A DNA stretch of 47,625 nucleotides from a virus. The stretch covers positions 1 to 47,625 of IMG/VR virus record IMGVR_UViG_3300042897_000946. One strand, given 5' to 3'. The position numbers and the translations under genes were made by a program. Under the pieces are notes generated by a model that searched no databases, was not told where the DNA came from, and saw only the letters and a list, made by a program, of their open reading frames with translations. This document shows positions 7,549-16,250 of the stretch, one piece after another (the first letter of the stretch is position 1; each line of letters opens with the position of its first letter).

Positions 7549-8594
7549 GGCGACGGTTCTTCGATAAATTCAAAAAAAGACGGATGGAAAGTGGCATATT
7601 CCCATGGTTTAAGCACCACACAATTTGCAAAATCTTCACACCAAGCCTCACCTTGCGCATACCCACAAACCACATCGCTAGCCCACTGCTCTGTTGAAAC
7701 CAACCCCGAGCAACTAGTGAAATCAAGCATCATGGCCTCATCTAAGCATTCTGTAGGCACCAACACTTTAGGTCGGCGCTGGATTTCGATCTTATTGATG
7801 TTGACGTCGGGGGTGATGCCGATCAGTTGCAGTAACGCCTGCCCGTCTAATGTTGCACCATAATCGAATTGGAGTGAGCAGTTGGCTTTGCTGATCATCG
7901 TATTAGCTACGTCAGCCCAGCCAGAGCCAGCGCAGTCTTTCAAGTTGCCATATATCTTGACAGCTATAATAACCCGATCGGCCAGTTGATATCGATATGG
8001 ATAACACTTACCTTTATATTCATAAACATCTTGCGTATCACCCACCCAGTTGAAAAACCCGTCCCCGATGTTCTCGAACAACTTTTGAGCAATCGAGCCG
8101 GCCACGATCGGAGCAGTTGGGTTTTCAGTGACAACCAGCATGGTTTCACCGACGTTAAGATAAGGAACTGGCGAGTGGTTTTTTGAATAAAAAGTCTTGG
8201 CGAATTCGACAGACGTCAACTGCATCACAGCGGTTTCGGGCGAGGTGATCTTAACACCGTTTAATTGTAATTGTCTAACTAACGCCCGCGCCTCGGCTGT
8301 ACCTAGATTCGGCTTATTAATGCCGTATCTAGATAAATGAATCTCGCTTAAGAACCTGCCCGTAGCCATCGCTGGGTCTAACTGATTTTGTAGGAACTCT
8401 AAAGCTAGCCAACAATCAGAGTCCGAAGATGTTAAAGCCACAGCTAGCTGCACAAATGGGTCAGCAGCATACTTATCGGGCGCGTCTAACACAGTAGCAG
8501 ACCCGAATGCTCCACTATTCCGAATTTTCTCGGCCAAATCATAGAACAATTCAGGTTGTTTACTGACTATTACACCTTGCTCATTAACAGGCAT
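7542..8594 (-). CDS. Baseplate J-like wedge protein
   Basis: 350 aa. It has the features of Mu gp47/P2 gpJ-type proteins: an N-terminal helical region with FLQNQLDPAMATGRFLSEIHLSRYG (residues about 85-110, the 'one giant leap' sequence where the polypeptide crosses the wedge), then TAEARALVRQLQLNGVKI, strands with PTAPIVAGSIAQKLFENI, and a C-terminal strand domain rich in cysteines. It links adjacent wedges around the hub. GGAG precedes the ATG, and its start overlaps the end of the gp25-like gene by 11 nt. C-terminal cysteines recur here as in the next gene. Confidence 0.85.
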   Translation of the reverse strand: MPVNEQGVIVSKQPELFYDLAEKIRNSGAFGSATVLDAPDKYAADPFVQLAVALTSSDSDCWLALEFLQNQLDPAMATGRFLSEIHLSRYGINKPNLGTAEARALVRQLQLNGVKITSPETAVMQLTSVEFAKTFYSKNHSPVPYLNVGETMLVVTENPTAPIVAGSIAQKLFENIGDGFFNWVGDTQDVYEYKGKCYPYRYQLADRVIIAVKIYGNLKDCAGSGWADVANTMISKANCSLQFDYGATLDGQALLQLIGITPDVNINKIEIQRRPKVLVPTECLDEAMMLDFTSCSGLVSTEQWASDVVCGYAQGEAWCEDFANCVVLKPWEYATFHPSFFEFIEEPSPC

Positions 8595-8985
8595 TCAGTT
8601 CTCCAATCGTGATTCTTTGAGTGCTTGATCCACAGTCAAGAATAATGCACGGGGCTAAAATTGATAAAGTTCTACCGTCTCGAATGAAGTTGGGTTCACC
8701 CTCTAAGCCAGTAACGTATTCAAATGACTGCAGGAATTCCCGTACCGCGATAGTCCTAAGTGGAGTTAAAAAGGCGTCGTTTTCATTTGTGTTAAAAAAT
8801 AAGTTCTGCTTGTCCACCCCATACGACAGGTTGTACCAAATGTCACCCTTTCCAACCGACAAACCAACTTTGACGGATTGTACCACAAGTTCTGCGCCGC
8901 TACAAATAGCAAAAGTTGATAAACCGTCAGGATATGACCCAGTTAAAAAATCCCCAGTCTCGTCAAGAGCAATGCTTGTTCTCAT
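8584..8985 (-). CDS. gp25/gpW-like baseplate protein
   Basis: 133 aa from the ATG at 8985, which overlaps the upstream stop as ATGA and has GAGGGG upstream. A longer reading from a TTG at 9024 has no SD. The sequence DIWYNLSYGVDKQNLFF (about 46-62) and TIAVREFLQSFEYVTGL match the gp25/gp46-like fold, in which a conserved glycine-aspartate strand is followed by a helix. These proteins nucleate sheath contact at the wedge. Position between spike and J protein agrees. Confidence 0.8.
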   Translation of the reverse strand: MRTSIALDETGDFLTGSYPDGLSTFAICSGAELVVQSVKVGLSVGKGDIWYNLSYGVDKQNLFFNTNENDAFLTPLRTIAVREFLQSFEYVTGLEGEPNFIRDGRTLSILAPCIILDCGSSTQRITIGELNAC

Positions 8986-9587
8986 TTCATCAACCCCTCT
9001 GCCGATGGTGAACCCGAACCGCAACAGGCTTTAACTATGGTGTTCAACTCCCTAATGCTATCGACCACTGAAGTGGCACAAATCAAATCGCCCCCGCTAG
9101 CTGTTAGCACCAACTTGCCCACACTACCCGCTGAACCGACTGCGACTGCGCCATTCTTGTCCAACGTTAACTTACCGCCGTCTTCAAATTGTAATTCGAT
9201 ATTATCTAAATATTCAGCCTCAAGAATTGGTATAAAATACCCACTAGAACGCCCACGGATGCGGTCTTGAGATACCTTACCTGCGTCGATATCCGCCACA
9301 TCGTAGTCCGTTACGAACATCAAGCCCCGCATGCCCACTTTTGGCTTAACAAAAATTGAAACATTCTGCCCGCCGATAGCCCCATACTTAACATCTTCAT
9401 AATCCAGCGGATCAACATCCACACGCTTACCACCTACGTCATAAGTTATAGCGTCGATTATTTGCTTAACATTCACAGTCTTGTCGTTAACTTTAGTTAT
9501 CTCGGCTGGTACACAAGAAGCCTCGCGTCTTGACGCCCCCCGTTCACGCTGCCGAAGCATAGTATCTAAATCCTCTTCACCCATCAT
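8982..9587 (-). CDS. Baseplate central spike (gp138/gpV-like)
   Basis: 201 aa. A short helical start is followed by an OB-fold-like domain (about 25-130: VPAEITKVNDKTVNVKQII, VSIFVKPKVGMRGLMFV) and a strand-rich region (NIELQFEDGGKLTLDKNGAVAV) typical of the triple beta-helix of membrane-piercing spikes. GSGSPSAEGLMK closes the chain. There is no visible iron-binding HxH tip. ATGA-type overlaps on both sides couple it to the hub gene and the gp25-like gene. The SD is weak (GGTGGT), so it depends on translational coupling. Confidence 0.82.
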   Translation of the reverse strand: MMGEEDLDTMLRQRERGASRREASCVPAEITKVNDKTVNVKQIIDAITYDVGGKRVDVDPLDYEDVKYGAIGGQNVSIFVKPKVGMRGLMFVTDYDVADIDAGKVSQDRIRGRSSGYFIPILEAEYLDNIELQFEDGGKLTLDKNGAVAVGSAGSVGKLVLTASGGDLICATSVVDSIRELNTIVKACCGSGSPSAEGLMK

Positions 9588-10495
9588 GTTACACCACCGA
9601 TCTTGCGTTGTTTTTTACGTTTAACTTTACCATCTGCCCCTATTTCCTTTAGTTTAATGGCACACCCATGCTGACCATTAGACGTACTGGCTGAAAAGGC
9701 GACTTCCTCGATTTTATAACCACCGTTAATCCTCGGATTCCCCTCGGCGTTCGATCTAACACCTATTTTCATGCTGGGACGTAGGTCATGAATCAATAGA
9801 GTCCTGATATCGACACCGTCATCATTAAATACTGGGCTTCCAATCAATCCATTCTCGGGGGTCAAAATATATTTAGAGTCCTCTAAATGTTCGTCGCGTT
9901 TATGGAAATGTAGCTTTCCGTCGGTGATCATCCAAACTGAATCAGTAGAGTAGGCTACATCATTTAAAATTTCACGCGCCGATTCGCCATTAAACGTCAA
10001 AGTCCTGCCGACTTGTTTGTCATCAACTTTGATAGTACCCTTTTTGACACCTCGCTCGACCATTGCATCAGCTGCGGCGTCCACTTGACCTTTATAAGAA
10101 CCTTTGGGCACTTTCTTCTTAACAGTGGCGTGAGTGTGTGCCTCATCACCGTCACCGATGTTGATAACAGTCTTTCTATTCGCACCTTCTCGATTGGTGA
10201 TGGCTTGTCGAATTTTACCCTTAAACACAAGCCCTTTAAAGTGCTCACGACCCTCGGGCGCATACCCAGCCCATATTTCTATTTCTTCATTTTCAACTAA
10301 GACTTGCCGCGCTGTTTGCGCACTTAGATTCAAAATAACGATTTCTGCGTCGTTGGGGGCAGACCCACTTTTCATTGAACAGTTAATGTCAATCCTAAGC
10401 GGTTTGTCGATAGAATAGCCATTGAAAGTATTGCAGCCCCCAATTCTGACCCCCGATTTAACAAAGACGAGTTCTAAAAATCGATTATATAACAT
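9584..10495 (-). CDS. Baseplate hub protein (gpD/gp44-like)
   Basis: 303 aa. Strand-rich N-terminus with DAEIVILNLSAQTARQV (about 50-66), followed by VLVENEEIEIWAGYAP and FKGLVFKGKI, the barrel pattern of phage hub proteins. Later segments GRTLTFNGESAREILNDVAYSTDSVWMITDGKLHF match the second barrel of the gpD/XkdQ family. The trimeric hub joins tube to spike. The basic C-terminus (KRKKQRKIGG) is notable. Its start overlaps the 10485-10784 gene by 11 nt, and no strong SD is seen. Confidence 0.82.
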   Translation of the reverse strand: MLYNRFLELVFVKSGVRIGGCNTFNGYSIDKPLRIDINCSMKSGSAPNDAEIVILNLSAQTARQVLVENEEIEIWAGYAPEGREHFKGLVFKGKIRQAITNREGANRKTVINIGDGDEAHTHATVKKKVPKGSYKGQVDAAADAMVERGVKKGTIKVDDKQVGRTLTFNGESAREILNDVAYSTDSVWMITDGKLHFHKRDEHLEDSKYILTPENGLIGSPVFNDDGVDIRTLLIHDLRPSMKIGVRSNAEGNPRINGGYKIEEVAFSASTSNGQHGCAIKLKEIGADGKVKRKKQRKIGGVT

Positions 10496-10784
10496 ATACT
10501 AGTACCGTTTGGGGTATACCATCAGCATAATTAACAACTAGCCTGTTGTACCAATTAGGTTGGGGGCAGGGAACTGAATTAGTGACCAATAACGTACCTC
10601 CAACTGACTCCAACAGATTCACACCAGCTTCTAAGAATTTCCCAGCCACAATAGCAGTTACGCCCTCAGAATCGAATAGCGTGAAAGACCACGCATTGCT
10701 AAGGTGGTTATAATTCAATCTAACTCTATAGTCAGACACCCCGAATTCTTGGCTGGGCGATTGTTCAAGTTGAATTAAGTTCAT
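10485..10784 (-). CDS. Baseplate plug/gp18-like small protein
   Basis: 99 aa, nearly all beta: QEFGVSDYRVRLNYNHLSNAWSFTLFDSEG, then AGKFLEAGVNLL and NWYNRLVVNY. This layout (Q-F-L, a Y-N-W strand pair, then a glycine-rich 'AGKFL..G.NLL') is that of the small baseplate plug proteins found between Dit-like and hub genes in myoviruses of this type. It probably plugs the tube-hub interface. It overlaps the upstream gene by 4 nt (ATGA). Confidence 0.75.
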   Translation of the reverse strand: MNLIQLEQSPSQEFGVSDYRVRLNYNHLSNAWSFTLFDSEGVTAIVAGKFLEAGVNLLESVGGTLLVTNSVPCPQPNWYNRLVVNYADGIPQTVLVYVI

Positions 10785-11440
10785 AGTCCAGTTGCCCCCC
10801 TAAGGAACCCGATAGCTTGACCAGCATAGGACACGATTTGAGCCTGCCGCGCCTGTCTAGTGGCCTCTAGAAGCGCTCGATCTGCTTCTGAATTCACTCG
10901 TTGATTAGCACTGTCAACAGAGCCTGATGAAGCCTTAAGCGGCGTTTTGGTTGTTGGCATTTTCGGAGCTTGGGCGAATCTAAACTCCATCAGCTCTAAG
11001 TCAATGATAAGAACGTTCGGGCGTTCAGCGTCACGCGAAGACCCTATGCGAATGATCGCCATATTGCGGAAAAAATGTGATCCTGTGTAAACATCAATAA
11101 GCGCATCCGGTTTAGTGGTCTGGCGACGCTTTAAAACAAGCAAAGCATCATAACAAGCATTGAGTTTAGCTAGTTGAGCCGCGGTTCCTATGACCCCCAA
11201 TGCACTGCCAACAAAGTTGCTCGCTGTCCCACATGAATTAGCCGAAACTTCAATGGTTAGGTTCAGCTTGGCAGCCGTGTCTTGGTTAAAATCAATCAAA
11301 TACGATCGATTCGGATCTTCTATCGGCTCTTGAGAAATGTCGGAGGATATTTCATCGTCCTGCCTCGTGGTAATATCCCACACTAAACCCTCAAATAAAA
11401 CACCAAGGGCTGGGATCATCGCTACGGTTTGAACTGCCAT
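10781..11440 (-). CDS. Dit-like/baseplate tail protein
   Basis: 219 aa. It begins with LGVLFEGLVWDITTRQDDEISSDISQEP (about 12-40), resembling the N-terminus of Dit-like tail proteins of myoviruses. Strands then lead to DVYTGSHFFRNMAIIRI and NVLIIDLELMEFRFA (about 150-165). An alanine/arginine-rich helix (LLEATRQARQAQIVSYAGQAIGFLRG) closes the chain. It probably forms the ring between tube end and hub. AGGGA precedes the ATG, which overlaps the tape-measure stop by one base. Gene order supports the call more than sequence does. Confidence 0.72.
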   Translation of the reverse strand: MAVQTVAMIPALGVLFEGLVWDITTRQDDEISSDISQEPIEDPNRSYLIDFNQDTAAKLNLTIEVSANSCGTASNFVGSALGVIGTAAQLAKLNACYDALLVLKRRQTTKPDALIDVYTGSHFFRNMAIIRIGSSRDAERPNVLIIDLELMEFRFAQAPKMPTTKTPLKASSGSVDSANQRVNSEADRALLEATRQARQAQIVSYAGQAIGFLRGATGL

Positions 11441-12966
11441 TATGCCGTCCCTGACATAGCTGCACCCCTGAATTGGCGATCAACCATGCTTGCCACTTGA
11501 CGGGGGTTTGAATTGTTGGGCGCGTTAACGGCAACATTGTATCTTTGATTATTATTAACCACGCCGCCTCCGCCGCCCCGCCAAGGCGTTGGGGAAGTTG
11601 AAGCAACGGGACTCGCACTGCCTGCCGGTGAACTGCCACCGAAGAAACCGCCCGTACCAAAAGATGGCATTTTCCACCCTGTGATCTTGTTCAGGCTGCT
11701 AATGATGGTATCTATGGTCATCATTAGTGGTCTAAAGGGGGCTGCCCAATCTATCCCTGACAAAACCCCGATGAAATTACTGAAGGCTGCTTTTAATGCT
11801 TCAATTTTCGATACCACCCACGATCTCAACTCTTCCCATTTAGCTTTCATGGCGTCAATCACCGACACGATTTTAGCTCTCATAGTTTCATAGGCGTTTA
11901 TGAATATCTGCTTATTCTGTATAATCCAATGTATCAGGGCGACAATACCAGCAATTAAGGCCACAACAGCTAGGGCTATCCAAGTTATGGGGTTCAACAG
12001 CAACGCCGCAGTCCAAGCTATCGTAGCCGCCACAACACCCCACAACGGGGCAAGGAGAAGCCCCAACGCCGCCACCATCGCGACGATAGCAGTGCCACCC
12101 AAAACTTTGATCACGGGCAACAAAAGGTCGTTTTCTTGAAGCCAACCAGCAGTTTTCTCAGTGACATCAGCTAACTTAGTACCTAATTCAGTCATCGCGG
12201 GCATCAAAGCAGTTGCTACCGAATTTTTAACCCCCTGAATTCGAGCGTTGGCCTTGCTCATCATGTCAGCATACGCCCCAGCAGCCGCCGCTTGTTCATT
12301 GGTCACCGCTCCGTTTTTAGCGGCTTCAGCGGTCAGGGCTGCGATGCCTTCTTTACCTTTCAACAACAACGGGATTAAGGATGTATTTATGCCCAATTTA
12401 CTGGCCATGGCAATCGCCTCTTGGTTGCTTAGACCCTGCATTTTACCAGCAATCTCTCCGAGTATTACTGAAGTGTCTTTAACCTTGCCTTGAGCATCCT
12501 TAACGTCAATGCCGAATTTAGCGAACATCTTACCGCCACGGCCAACCCCAAGTGCGGCTTCACCGATCTTGGAATTTAAACCACTAATGGATGATTTAAC
12601 CGCATTCATATTGGAACCGCTCATTTGAGCAGCATAACCCCATTGTGAGACCGCAGCGGCGGTAGTGCCGTTAGCCTCAGCAAAATCACCTAAGTCATCA
12701 AGAGTACCCGCAGTCTCGTCGACAAAGGATCGAATATCGCCTAAACTACCGACAAGCTTGGTGGCTAAGAAAGCTACGCCAGCGCCCGCCAGCATAGCCC
12801 CAGCCTTAACTTTATCCATGCCACCTGCGAACCTACCAGCACCTGCAGTAGTTCCATCAAGCGATGCCGTTGTACTAGACGCCGCTTTATCAACATCTTT
12901 TAACGCACTGGATACTTTTTCTTCACCTTTGACGTCCATGTTAATAAAAAAGTCCATCAAATTCAT
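11440..12966 (-). CDS. Tail tape measure protein
   Basis: 508 aa. Helical N-terminus (about 1-120) with KVSSALKDVDKAASSTTASL, then a TMP core with Ala/Gly-rich helices. A strongly hydrophobic segment (about 285-350, AIVAMVAALGLLLAPLWGVV and WIALAVVALIAGIVALIHWII) probably inserts into the inner membrane during DNA ejection. The C-terminus is Gly/Ser/Pro-rich with GGGGGVVNNN and NPRQVASMV. 508 aa implies a short tail. AAGGT precedes the ATG. It follows the frameshifted chaperone gene immediately (ATG overlaps its TGA), the canonical arrangement. Confidence 0.93.
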   Translation of the reverse strand: MNLMDFFINMDVKGEEKVSSALKDVDKAASSTTASLDGTTAGAGRFAGGMDKVKAGAMLAGAGVAFLATKLVGSLGDIRSFVDETAGTLDDLGDFAEANGTTAAAVSQWGYAAQMSGSNMNAVKSSISGLNSKIGEAALGVGRGGKMFAKFGIDVKDAQGKVKDTSVILGEIAGKMQGLSNQEAIAMASKLGINTSLIPLLLKGKEGIAALTAEAAKNGAVTNEQAAAAGAYADMMSKANARIQGVKNSVATALMPAMTELGTKLADVTEKTAGWLQENDLLLPVIKVLGGTAIVAMVAALGLLLAPLWGVVAATIAWTAALLLNPITWIALAVVALIAGIVALIHWIIQNKQIFINAYETMRAKIVSVIDAMKAKWEELRSWVVSKIEALKAAFSNFIGVLSGIDWAAPFRPLMMTIDTIISSLNKITGWKMPSFGTGGFFGGSSPAGSASPVASTSPTPWRGGGGGVVNNNQRYNVAVNAPNNSNPRQVASMVDRQFRGAAMSGTA

Positions 12967-13762
12967 GTCGATTTACCTTTCTTATTAGCCCTTTTGGATT
13001 CTTGATCGGATTCCCAATTTTGAACGGCTTGATCGTAGTCAAGCCTATCACAATATTCATGCATTTCGAAGATGTCATAGAAATCAAATACATCCTCGAT
13101 AAAAATCTCTTTATATGTGCATAGACCCTTGTTGATCAGTCTCCAAAAAAGCCATTTATCAGATATGTTTAACCCGTGACGGGTTCTAACTTCGGTTGTT
13201 CTTTTGTCAGCCCTTGGGAAGAGGTATTTATTGACACGTCCGTCTGTTTTAGACGTGATTGGATGATACCTCCCATTTGCTTCAAAAAATCTTGCGCATT
13301 CACCTCCAAATAGCAGAGGCCAAGGGCAATTAGATTTGATGTCATATCCTCAACCGCTTCATTGAGGGTGTCCTCATCGTTAAGCGGGACGAATTCTTTG
13401 GGGGTCTTTAAGAAAGAATTTTTAGCACACTCGATAATCAAAGCCTCGAATTGCTCATTACATAAAGCTGCCACGATTTTCGGTGCGACTTTGGTGAATT
13501 CAACAACGGCTTCGGCTTCCAAATTTTTAGCCTTCATCGCCGCACCCTTGGTGACCATCAGCATTAAATCGTCAATCTCACCGAACATGGAACCCAACCG
13601 ACGAATGAAGTTCAACCGTGTAGTGACGTTCAACTTATTCAGTCGGAACGTGTTTTCACCGATCGTCACCGAAAACGCTTTTTTCGAACCCACGATCGAC
13701 TCAATTTCGCCAATGTTCGGCGACATCAGTCGAGCCGCTTGATAAAACATACCTGAACTCAT
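12963..13762 (-). CDS. Tail assembly chaperone, -1 frameshift product (G-T type)
   Basis: Translation starts at 13762, shares 160 codons with the shorter product, slips -1 at TTTTTTG (13289-13283) and continues in an open -1 frame to a TGA at 12963, giving 266 aa. The -1 frame has no stop from just after about 13365 to 12963. Its C-terminus (SDKWLFWRLINKGL, then EIFIEDVFDFYDIFEMHEYCDRLDYDQ) looks like real protein, acidic and aromatic, unlike random read-through. In phages, G and GT proteins load on the tape measure to guide tube assembly. The TGA overlaps the tape-measure ATG. There is no start codon with an SD that could make the second part alone. Confidence 0.8.
13169..13762 (-). CDS. Tail assembly chaperone, unshifted product (G type)
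   Basis: 197 aa, mostly alpha-helical, with INLEAEAVVEFTKVAPKIVAA-like amphipathic helices and no membrane segment. Its position between tube and tape measure, together with the slippery sequence near its 3' end, identifies it as the G-type chaperone. The start ATG overlaps the tube gene's stop (TAATG) and has GGTGGA upstream. The last 37 codons after the slip site end in KLEPVTG. Confidence 0.85.
   Translation of the reverse strand: MSSGMFYQAARLMSPNIGEIESIVGSKKAFSVTIGENTFRLNKLNVTTRLNFIRRLGSMFGEIDDLMLMVTKGAAMKAKNLEAEAVVEFTKVAPKIVAALCNEQFEALIIECAKNSFLKTPKEFVPLNDEDTLNEAVEDMTSNLIALGLCYLEVNAQDFLKQMGGIIQSRLKQTDVSINTSSQGLTKEQPKLEPVTG
13283..13289 (-). other. Programmed -1 ribosomal frameshift site
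   Basis: T TTT TTG, in frame with the chaperone codons TTT TTG, fits the X XXY YYZ rule for -1 slippage. It is the only perfect heptamer I found in the zone where the -1 frame is open. Confidence 0.75.
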
Positions 13763-14211
13763 TATTCCACCGTTTGTAAGTTAGTAGCAGCGACATAACC
13801 GTCTACCGCTGCAAAGTTAAAGATAAATTCCGATGTGCCATCAGCATTGTTACCCCAAATTTTACCAGCGCGGTTCTTAAAACCAGCGCACGACACAGTG
13901 AACACTTCACCATTTAACAAATCACGGATTTCGAAATCTTCACGACGACCGAAATTACTAAATTGCAATTCGCGTAATTTGGCCGCCATCGGTGATCCAT
14001 CATTCATGAGTAGCGTTAACTCGCCCATGGTGTTGTTGTTGGTGTACACAATACTATATTTACCAGTGCCTGACGTTTTAATCTCAACGTCATCACCAGT
14101 GAACTCCAATTGAACAGCGGATGAATCATCCGCCAGTCCATCCTGCAGTAAAAGCCCACCCCAGTCAAGTTCAAGGTTAGCTAAGTTTACTGTTACCGTT
14201 TGACAAGCCAT
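13762..14211 (-). CDS. Tail tube protein (DUF3277-like)
   Basis: 149 aa, almost all beta. It has FTGDDVEIKTSGTGKYSIVYTNNN (about 38-62) and ELTLLMNDGSPMAAKLRELQ, as in tube proteins that follow DUF3383 sheaths. It forms the inner channel beneath the sheath. It is encoded 12 nt after the sheath gene. Length and fold pattern match the family as I remember it. Confidence 0.82.
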   Translation of the reverse strand: MACQTVTVNLANLELDWGGLLLQDGLADDSSAVQLEFTGDDVEIKTSGTGKYSIVYTNNNTMGELTLLMNDGSPMAAKLRELQFSNFGRREDFEIRDLLNGEVFTVSCAGFKNRAGKIWGNNADGTSEFIFNFAAVDGYVAATNLQTVE

Positions 14212-14223
14212 TTTTATTACTCC

Positions 14224-15564
14224 TTATGCGCCAGTGGTTTGGGTTGACAAGCGCACGCAAATAGTTAGTGGGACAAAGTGTACACCACCTGCGGGCACGT
14301 AGCAAGTTTCAAAGATTGGTGCAACGCGTTGGTTTTGGCGATCAGCCGCTTGCAAAATGAAATCCTCAGCCGCTACGATCCACGCCAAACCCTTACGAAC
14401 GACTTTTCGATTCCAATTTTGTTCGTCTGCGCTAAATAAACCATTTTTTTGTGCCGCCCCCAATTCACGCGCATAGGCACTGGCAATGCGAGACTTACCG
14501 CGAGCATCGTCGTAGGGTAAAACTTTGGATTGGCTCATCAATAAAGCAGTGGCATATTGCAATCGACGCTTGATATATAGCTTGATGTGGAGATGATCAA
14601 TCCATTCCCCCGTGCAAGTTTTGCCCGCGCTATAGCCAGAGAAGCCCAGCGCTTTAATGAACACGTTACCGTAGCCATTATTATTTTGACTGGTAGTACC
14701 ATCAGGGTTTTCACCGGTGATGGCTGCGACAGTTGAAGATGTGAACGAATCTACCTTAACGCCAACCCAACCAACGTTGTTCTTAGGTTTGAATTTCAGG
14801 GTGTAGGCTGCGTTCGGTTGCCCTAAATCTTGACCTGAAATATAGCCTGCAACTAAGGCATTGTGATATTTGACATAATTGGCCGTGACGATTTCGGTTG
14901 TGAATGTTGGATCGCCATTGTCATCTAACACGGGGTCACCATTGATATCGACAACTGGGACTTGTTGGGTTTGAACTGCCCCCGTGATCGGGTCACGGAC
15001 GGGTTCACACTGACCCTTAGTGTAAATCATAATACTGTTTGAATAGTTCAACGCCGCGTGTTGGCCTTTAGGGCTGTTAGCGTTGGCGGGGTTTTCGTTG
15101 GTAACATCGACCGATACCCACGTGTATAATTTATCGTTTGCGGTTGCCCAATAACCCATGTCAATGTCAGCAGCTGGAGTCAGCTGAACGTCGTGCGTAG
15201 AAGTCAAAACAAGCCAGCAATTATCACAAGCCGCAATCGCATCTAACGCTTGGATAATAGTCTCGTTAGTTGAGTCCCAATACCCGATTTTGAAATATTT
15301 TTTGATTTCACGGTTGGTGTTAGGGAAATAGTCATTGGCTGCTCTGACAATTTCACTGGATGCCGCGAAGTATCGTTTCACCTCGGGGGCACTGGTAACT
15401 GTAACCACGCGTTTAGTGGTGGATAACAGGCCACCGCCATCATCTTTGACCAAAATCATGAAATCCGTGCAGTCGGGACTGGCTACGTTAGTAGTATCAT
15501 CGATCGTAATGATTGATGAGTTAGACCGCCCGATGTCAGGATTACAAGTGTCTATGCAAGTCAT
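14224..15564 (-). CDS. Tail sheath protein (DUF3383-like)
   Basis: 446 aa. The pattern FMILVKDDGGGLLSTTKRVVTV, VKRYFAASSEIVRAANDYFPNTN and the central Gly/Asn-rich region with YVKYHNALVAGYISGQDLGQPNAAYTLKFK match the DUF3383 family of contractile sheath proteins. The C-terminal part (WIDHLHIKLYIKRRLQYATALL) is the subunit-contact region. It shows that the tail is contractile. GAGGAG precedes the ATG. An acidic insertion (DINGDPVLDDNGDPTF) looks like a surface loop. Confidence 0.9.
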   Translation of the reverse strand: MTCIDTCNPDIGRSNSSIITIDDTTNVASPDCTDFMILVKDDGGGLLSTTKRVVTVTSAPEVKRYFAASSEIVRAANDYFPNTNREIKKYFKIGYWDSTNETIIQALDAIAACDNCWLVLTSTHDVQLTPAADIDMGYWATANDKLYTWVSVDVTNENPANANSPKGQHAALNYSNSIMIYTKGQCEPVRDPITGAVQTQQVPVVDINGDPVLDDNGDPTFTTEIVTANYVKYHNALVAGYISGQDLGQPNAAYTLKFKPKNNVGWVGVKVDSFTSSTVAAITGENPDGTTSQNNNGYGNVFIKALGFSGYSAGKTCTGEWIDHLHIKLYIKRRLQYATALLMSQSKVLPYDDARGKSRIASAYARELGAAQKNGLFSADEQNWNRKVVRKGLAWIVAAEDFILQAADRQNQRVAPIFETCYVPAGGVHFVPLTICVRLSTQTTGA

Positions 15565-15569
15565 TTTTA

Positions 15570-16250
15570 TTACTCCTCAGGGTTTAAATCGTTACAAAAC
15601 TCAACCACAATGGCATCTATAACAGCCGAACTGATCGAACTTTGGGGGTTACACACTACCTCCAAATAAGCCGTGGCTCTAGCTTCATTGGTGGAGTGTC
15701 TTAATTCGGCGGGTAAATTTCTAACTCCTCGAATGAACCCGCCTCTACCAGCATAAATACAATATTCACTTAGGGCTTGGGCGAATATATGGTGCTTTGA
15801 TCGTATCTTAAGTCGCTGCAACACGTCAAAGGCTGAATTAATTGGCGCTGGGTTAACAGCATTGGTCTGTTGACTTTCGGCTATGCCGTTGTCTTTATAA
15901 ACATCTAATTGGAATCTGAACATGGTAGGTTCAGATAAAACGGTGCACATTTTCTTAGGGTCTACGGCCGCATCAAAAAAATCGACGCTTGATACGTTGC
16001 CCTCGGGCACAGCTTCCAACAATTGAATAGTACAATACTGGAGTTCTTCTCTTTCGCCATGCTCAAAAGCTCTGCGCCAAACAGTACCAGTTATAGCATT
16101 CAACCACGCCAATAATATATTAGTTAAACCATCTTCATAACTAACCTCAGAAGATTGTTTACAAGGGTTAGATAAAACTTTGGCTAATTCTTCGTCAGTT
16201 AGACCCCTAGCATTTTTTAGCGTTTGGAAAGCTTTAAAAGTGACAGTCAT
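15570..16250 (-). CDS. Neck/tail terminator protein
   Basis: 226 aa. Sits directly before the sheath gene, the usual place of the tail terminator. It contains a strand-helix pattern (MFRFQLDVYKDNGIAESQQTNAV, about 115-137, then INSAFDVLQRLKIRS) resembling the gp12-like neck terminator domain. It probably caps the tube and sheath and joins them to the head connector. It overlaps the 16247-16840 gene by 4 nt (ATGA). Confidence 0.7.
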   Translation of the reverse strand: MTVTFKAFQTLKNARGLTDEELAKVLSNPCKQSSEVSYEDGLTNILLAWLNAITGTVWRRAFEHGEREELQYCTIQLLEAVPEGNVSSVDFFDAAVDPKKMCTVLSEPTMFRFQLDVYKDNGIAESQQTNAVNPAPINSAFDVLQRLKIRSKHHIFAQALSEYCIYAGRGGFIRGVRNLPAELRHSTNEARATAYLEVVCNPQSSISSAVIDAIVVEFCNDLNPEE

